Assembly (NCBI GenBank): GCA_963678675.1
Contig: OY783197.1
Span: 22,549,934 to 22,613,933, forward strand
Direction: 5' to 3'
Length of the DNA: 64,000 nucleotides
Source: Xiphydria camelus
Taxonomy: Eukaryota > Arthropoda > Insecta > Hymenoptera > Xiphydriidae
The stretch's first letter is position 1. Each line of letters starts with the position of its first letter. A program made the position numbers and the translations under genes. Positions 59,371-64,000 of the stretch are shown one piece after another. A model generated the notes under the pieces. That model saw only the letters and a list, made by a program, of their open reading frames with translations. It made no database searches and was not told the DNA's origin.

Positions 59371-61424
59371 GTATACACGCGGCGAGATTTTTTACCCGAT
59401 AAATCCGACGCGGAGAAGAGGGTCGAGAATCGCAGGTTTCGCGGATAATTATAGCGGCGAAGGGGAAGCGCCGCGCTACACCCACCGCGCGTAGGTACGA
59501 GCGAGACGTCTCGCGCGAGAGCGTTTTAATATTTTTCCCCGTTCCCCGGCCGGCCCCCATTTACCCAACGATTTACGCCTCCCTGGGGGAGAGCGATCCG
59601 ACTAATCACGGGGTCGTATTTACATTTTTATAATCAAGCCTTTATTTGTCCGCGGCTTCATCCTCGTTTCTCTTTCTTCGTACCTTTAACCCCCGCCGAA
59701 CTTTACTCCGTCGTTTTCTTCCCTCGACCTCTCTTTAATCCGCTCACGATCAAAGGAGAACGCTCTGTAGTACCACCCCTATCCACCGAGGGTTGCGGAT
59801 AAGAAAATTCAGGTATTACGCCCGAAAGCGCGTCCCGGCGCGGCGTCGGACAATCGATCCCGCCGGCTCTCGCTCCAGCAGACTTCCCCGTTAATTTTCC
59901 GCGGGGATCGCTTCGCTCCCGCGGTGAACGGCGCGAGTTACACCCCTTCGATACGCATCGAAACGAAGCCTGGGCGATACGCTCCGCGCGGAAACTTCCT
60001 TCTCGGAGATTTTCTCGGGCCGCGAGCGTAAGCGGGGGCGGAGGTACGCGACTACGCGTACACCAAACTTCGACGCGGAGGTCACCTTTTGTCTTCGAGC
60101 CCCGATTAAGACGCTCCCTCGCCTCGTTCCGGGGCGCGCGAGGTGACGCTCAAGTACTCGGTCCCTCGCCGCGTCTCCGTAACTTATTCTAATTCTCCTT
60201 TTTTTATTCAGCTCGCGAGATAAGAGTAGCCCGAAGAGTCCCTCCCCTCCTCCCTGCCGCTGTAGACTTCTGGCACGGTGTATACGAGGGGGGGGAGCGC
60301 GATTCTTTCTCGAGAGGGTGGCGAGAAATTTCGCGTAAACCGCGAGAGGGGAAGTTTTCGCGCTGCGTGGATTGAGGGATAAAGAGGAGGGAACGGCTAC
60401 CTTCCCACGAATCGTCCGTTTTATCCGGTTTAATAAAAAAATCCAGATTTTAATCAAGATGCCTACTTTATCACGAGTGGATGGGATGACGACTCGCGCG
60501 AATGTCGCCGCGACAAGCAACCCTCGCGCCCCTCTCTGCTATACTTCCTTTTTCACGCACGTGTAATCCACCCGCGCCGCGACTGGAAACGCGAGAAACG
60601 CGAAAGAACTTCCCCCAACGACGTCGACGACGACGACAACGAATGCCAGACTTCCTCGTCGCTCGACGACGAACGCCAGACACCCTCGTCGCTCGACGAT
60701 GACGATAATACCTCTTCTTCTCGCCCCAACATCCCCCGCCCTCCTGCCAACGTCTCTGAAAAAGTAGGTTACTGAAAAAGGAAGATATCCCCCTTCTCTC
60801 CGAGGAGGAGGTTCGCGCGACGGACAGGGAACAATCTTTGTCGACATCTCGCGAGTCCACGTTTAGAGAGAGAGAGAGGGAGAGAGATTCGCCCGGTATA
60901 GGGGGAAAGGGAGAGGGAAACCACCCCCAGCTCGTCAACACTCTCTCAGATGTTTAATTACTTTATTCTTTGGAGCTGTCGTGTAATCCCGACGAACCCG
61001 TCCTCTCTCGGCACTACGATGGTCCTTCTCCTCCTCCTCTTTCCCGTACACACTCTCACTGATTCTTCCTTCGAGAATCGCGGACCTTACGCGGGTTTAC
61101 GCGGATTAATCGAGGGTGAAATACACTTCGTGGACGGGTATGTCCTTCGTGATTTTCGAGTTTATCTGCAGAGAGAAGAACTGTAAAAATAGTATCGGAA
61201 AGTCCAGCGATTTTTAGAGTTTTAACAGTAGCACGGGGATTCGAGCCGATTTTTAGCGATGTATCCACAGGAATTACAATATATGAAAAGTGTTTATTTA
61301 CAGTGTTTATGACTGTATAAATACCAGTTTAACCAAATATTATACAATAGGTATCCGTTTGACAGGAATTTCTATTAGTTTTCCACGAGAAACACTTAAC
61401 AGGGTAGTTGACTGGTGTTTTTGG

Positions 61425-61715
61425 ATAAAATTATCTACCCCATATTTGTTAATTTGTCATTTTAAGCCTTATTTAAGCCGGAAAATGATATTTAAAAATT
61501 CAGCATACGTCATCGCCCAGTAAGTCTATCTCTTTTGCACTCGTTGCTTCGCATAAGTGCGTCTCTTATGGCTTTTTGATAACGTTACAACTCAGTAGAG
61601 AGAAAAACACACTTATTATAACTTTGCAAATAATTATGTTTTCGGATATTTTCTTTTTCGTGTGATATACTGAATATATATACAGATTACAAATTGAATT
61701 ATGAAAATTTGTTTC
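61425..61715 (+). repeat. Dispersed repeat R1, copy 4
   Basis: Shares taagccggaaaatgatattt, cgttgcttcgcataagtgcg, tctcttatggctttttgata, gagagaaaaacac and acagattacaaattgaatta with the 20090 copy. Confidence 0.65.
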
Positions 61716-61898
61716 TAGTAAAATTCCGTGCTACTATAATATGTAACTCTGTAAAACTTCCTGGGCGGAATCGTAGTACACCGAGGAAAATAATTTGCTG
61801 ATCAAAGTAGAATAGCGCCACACACAAGAACATATTTATTTAAGTCGAACATATTGTCGTTGAATCAAATACATCTTACTCGCCAAATTTACTTACTT

Positions 61899-62083
61899 AC
61901 TCGGAAAGAAACTCGAATCATTATTATCTCATTATCTATAAGCTTTTGGCTCTCATACTTGTATAATACCTTGTCGAAAATTACACTTTTATCTACAATA
62001 AAAACTTATATATAGATGTAATCCAAAAGTTCATAAATAACGAGTAGGTGAGATAATAGTGATTGGAATTTCTTTCCTCGGTA
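61899..62083. mobile_element. Hairpin element, about 185 bp
   Basis: Ends actcggaaagaaactcgaat and atttctttcctcggt, with arms containing attattatctcattatctat against cgttatttatgaacttttgg in mirror. Related to the hairpin at 18912. It ends about 190 bp before the S1 exon. Confidence 0.7.
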
Positions 62084-62270
62084 TGTTATTCGAGTCGAGT
62101 GTGAATCAAGTTTAAATTCATTCAATTCAATAAACACACACTTGTCCTACATAAATATGCTGTTTTACTATAAATATGCTTTTTCCAAGTACATGTGTTA
62201 ATTAAACTATAATTCGCGCAGTTCCATTTTCTCCGTGTGCTCTCCTCACCGAAGCATTCGTATTCGTCAG

Positions 62271-62474
62271 GAAAAGCCGTACGTGATGGTGAAGGAGGAC
62301 AAGAATCTGACCGGGAACGCGCGCTTCGAGGGCTTCTGCATCGATCTCCTCAAGTGGATAGCCGGTCAGGTTGGCTTCCAGTACGCGATTCGATTGGTTC
62401 CGGATCATATGTACGGAGTCTACGATCCGGAAACGAAGGAGTGGAACGGTATCGTGCGGGAGCTCATGGAGAAG
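62271..62474 (+). CDS. Grik2-like: Kainate receptor exon: ligand-binding domain S1
   Basis: Encodes residues 390-457, the last visible part of the protein. EKPYVMVKEDKNLTGNARFE carries the tyrosine that contacts glutamate in kainate receptors (by family analogy) and a sequon. GFCIDLLKWIAGQVGFQY and PDHMYGVYDPETKEWNGIVR follow, both close to the family consensus. The exon ends RELMEK at a strong gtgagt donor (62475), phase 0. The next expected segment, with the ligand-contact Pro/Ala and Arg and then M1, is not within the remaining 1.5 kb. The mature protein therefore continues outside the window. Confidence 0.96.
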
Positions 62475-64000
62475 GTGAGTGTCTCTCTTTCGTTTTAAGA
62501 GAACGTCTTATCGAATACTTATTTGTATACCGTCCGAACGGAAAGGCTCCGCGCTTTTGCTCGTTGCGAAAGGATACTCGTGAGTCCTATTTATGAGTTT
62601 TTCAGGATCTGACATTTCGCAGAAATAGCCACATCGACGATAACGTTTTCATCGACAGAGAGCCGTTTCCGGGAAGCTCGAACGGACGGTGCACGCGTGC
62701 AATTTGCGGGTCACCCGACGTCGATTGCGCCCGATAATTTCGCCGCTTCACAAAGCACCAAACTCCGGCGCATCGACAGGGCTGACGCGGCGCGCTCGAT
62801 CGACGCGCGCGGAAATGAGAATCTAATAAAAACGAGGGAGCTTAATTTTTTACATGTAAAATACTCGCGGCCGTGCATGTCGCAATAAATTCGTCCGCGG
62901 AAGGAAAATTTCATTATGCATGCCGTGACGCAAATATACGATCGCCTAATTTGATTTTTCCGGCGGTCGAAACGCTCGTTCGGCGGAGCGGAGAAGGAGG
63001 AGGGCTCGCTCTGCCCCCCTCGCACTCCCTTCCAACTCATAGACCGCTTTACAGATGTTACGATCTGCTCGCATCCTGTCGTTTGAATTGCAAAGGCGAC
63101 GCCGGATTATTAAAAAGCACGGCTCCCACGGTGACGCGTCTCGTCGTTCCCTCGAAACGAATGCAAATGGACCACGAGATCGAACATCTAGGAGGAGGCC
63201 GGAGAAATCACCGGAGGTGCGCTTCGCTGGCGTTGAGGAAAATTAAAAGGGAATTTTTTTGAAGTTTTCGTAAGAAGAAAAGTTATCCGCGTCACATCTC
63301 TTTCAAACATAAAGGATTCGGAACCTGATATCGATGTGAGAAGAAGAAGAAGAAGAAAAATGCATTTATTATGGTTTTAGGGCTGACCTTCTAAGAACGC
63401 TAAAAAGAAATGATAATGAACGAGAATATGATAAGTAAATAAGATAAACAAGAATAGCTAAAACTAAACTAATTGTAAGTGAAGCAGGGTCAAATAAACC
63501 AAATGAAGAAGATGATAATGAAAAAAATAATGAATAAAAATATCTAAACTAATTTAATTGTAAGTAAAGTAGAGTACAGTAAACTAAAGGAAGGATATAA
63601 TAGTAAGTAAGAAAAACAAGATAAACCGAACAAAGAATATGGTAATGAACAAGTTAATTAATAAGAATAACTAATCCTGAACTAAATAAAGTAGAGTGAA
63701 GCAGATCATACGAAGGCCCAAGGGGAGAGCGAGAGAGAAACAGCGGTCGCACGAAACGTAAAAAGAAGAAAGCAAGAAAGGGGCGTGGTCGAAAACCATA
63801 CAATCCTTTTGCAAAGTCCGTTTCTTCTTCCGACGTGCTTCGGCGAACGCTTCTTCTTCCCCTCGACGAGGGTTTGTCTTAATTAAGACGATACCTCGAC
63901 TCACGCGAGGATGAAAGTGTACAGCTTCCTTTGTGCGTGTTTGCCTTTTTTTCTCTCATCACCCAAATTAACGGCGTTATATAAATGCGCCGATTCGATC
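62475..64000 (+). other. Start of the next receptor intron
   Basis: No further exon is seen before the window ends, so this intron exceeds 1.5 kb. 62480-63300 is mixed and GC-rich with nothing supported. 63330-63700 is listed as a purine-rich repeat. The rest shows nothing recognisable. Confidence 0.7.
63330..63700 (+). repeat. Purine-rich diverged tandem repeat
   Basis: Opens with a (GAA)n run (about six units) at 63340-63357. Then about three units of roughly 110 bp share 'aataatgaa', 'aagtaa(g/a)taagaaaaacaagata', 'aactaa(a)ctaattgtaagt' and '(a)gtagagt(g/a)aagcag'. The + strand is strikingly poor in C. Confidence 0.6.

Larger units (their letters stand above)
59371..62270 (+). other. Receptor intron (2.9 kb), non-repeat parts
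   Basis: 59400-60950 is very GC-rich with CpG. It holds chance open frames on both strands and a 30-bp duplication at about 60645-60706 ('cgaatgccagacttcctcgt' against 'cgaacgccagacaccctcgt', each followed by cgctcgacga). 60950-61420 shows nothing recognised. A start of a MITE-like end (acaccgaggaaaataattt) at 61779 has no matching right end. Confidence 0.6.
26702..62474 (+). other. Grik2-like: Kainate-type ionotropic glutamate receptor gene, eight internal exons (partial at both ends)
   Basis: Eight exons join in one continuous frame of 457 residues; junction phases are 1-1, 1-1, 0-0, then 0-0 throughout. Intron lengths are 8614, 4802, 3470, 3476, 1908, 9233 and 2900 bp, all GT-AG. Fragment residues 1 to about 380 are the periplasmic-binding-protein-like amino-terminal domain. 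Residues from about 384 start the S1 half of the ligand-binding domain. Family knowledge: such subunits form tetrameric cation channels gated by glutamate at synapses. The signal peptide, transmembrane segments M1-M4, pore loop and S2 are absent because their exons lie outside what I can see. Seven N-glycosylation sequons fit an extracellular domain. Assignment to the kainate class is strong. Which insect paralogue it is cannot be settled without a search. Confidence 0.95.

Noticed and set aside
59891..60520. 209-codon open frame on the - strand
   Set aside because: Basic, low-complexity translation of CpG-rich intron sequence. No conserved motifs.
60950..61186. Open frame with a hydrophobic, signal-like stretch (MVLLLLLFPVHTL)
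   Set aside because: It lies inside an intron between two firm receptor exons, has no further domain, and arises from a CT-rich run. No splice signals tie it to the gene.
1..64000. CRISPR arrays, bacterial operons, prophage or a defence system
   Set aside because: The introns, exon structure and repeat types are those of an insect nuclear genome. No regularly spaced direct repeats with unique spacers are present.

Overview
The window is insect nuclear DNA, most likely hymenopteran (ant, bee or wasp; the group is an inference). It shows GT-AG introns of 2-9 kb, exons that are much more GC-rich than the introns, little CpG depletion, a mariner element, a dense load of small TA-flanked inverted-repeat elements, and a short TTAGG run matching the common insect telomere unit.

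Only one protein-coding gene is supported, on the + strand: a kainate-type ionotropic glutamate receptor (insect 'glutamate receptor ionotropic, kainate 2-like'). Eight consecutive internal exons lie at 26702-26863, 35478-35729, 40532-40707, 44178-44231, 47708-47872, 49781-49933, 59167-59370 and 62271-62474. Their intron phases agree at every join, giving 457 continuous residues. These cover nearly the whole extracellular amino-terminal domain and the start of the glutamate-binding S1 lobe. The signal-peptide exon was not found in the 26.7 kb upstream. The channel, S2 and C-terminal exons must lie beyond base 64000.

The rest is upstream or intronic DNA. It is a mosaic of GC-rich blocks, where long open frames arise by chance, and AT-rich blocks made largely of transposon relics. 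The relics include: (i) an internally deleted mariner with perfect 31-bp ends (27792-28496); (ii) two TTAA-flanked piggyBac-type MITEs (21707-22121, 50045-50530); (iii) several related families of 200-330 bp MITEs ending in CACTGAGAAAA with TA duplications, called A, B, D, E and F here; (iv) at least ten long foldback (palindromic) elements, many with another element nested inside; (v) a near-identical 300-bp repeat at 11252 and 30206 whose copies differ by a 115-bp GT-AG segment; and (vi) several short tandem arrays.

The genes do not form an operon or cluster. The biological interest is how a long neural receptor gene accommodates so many dsRNA-forming elements in its introns. One foldback starts about 70 nt after an exon, another element ends about 100 nt before one, and two oppositely oriented copies of one MITE family flank an exon. 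I saw no CRISPR array, rRNA, tRNA or bacterial-type operon.
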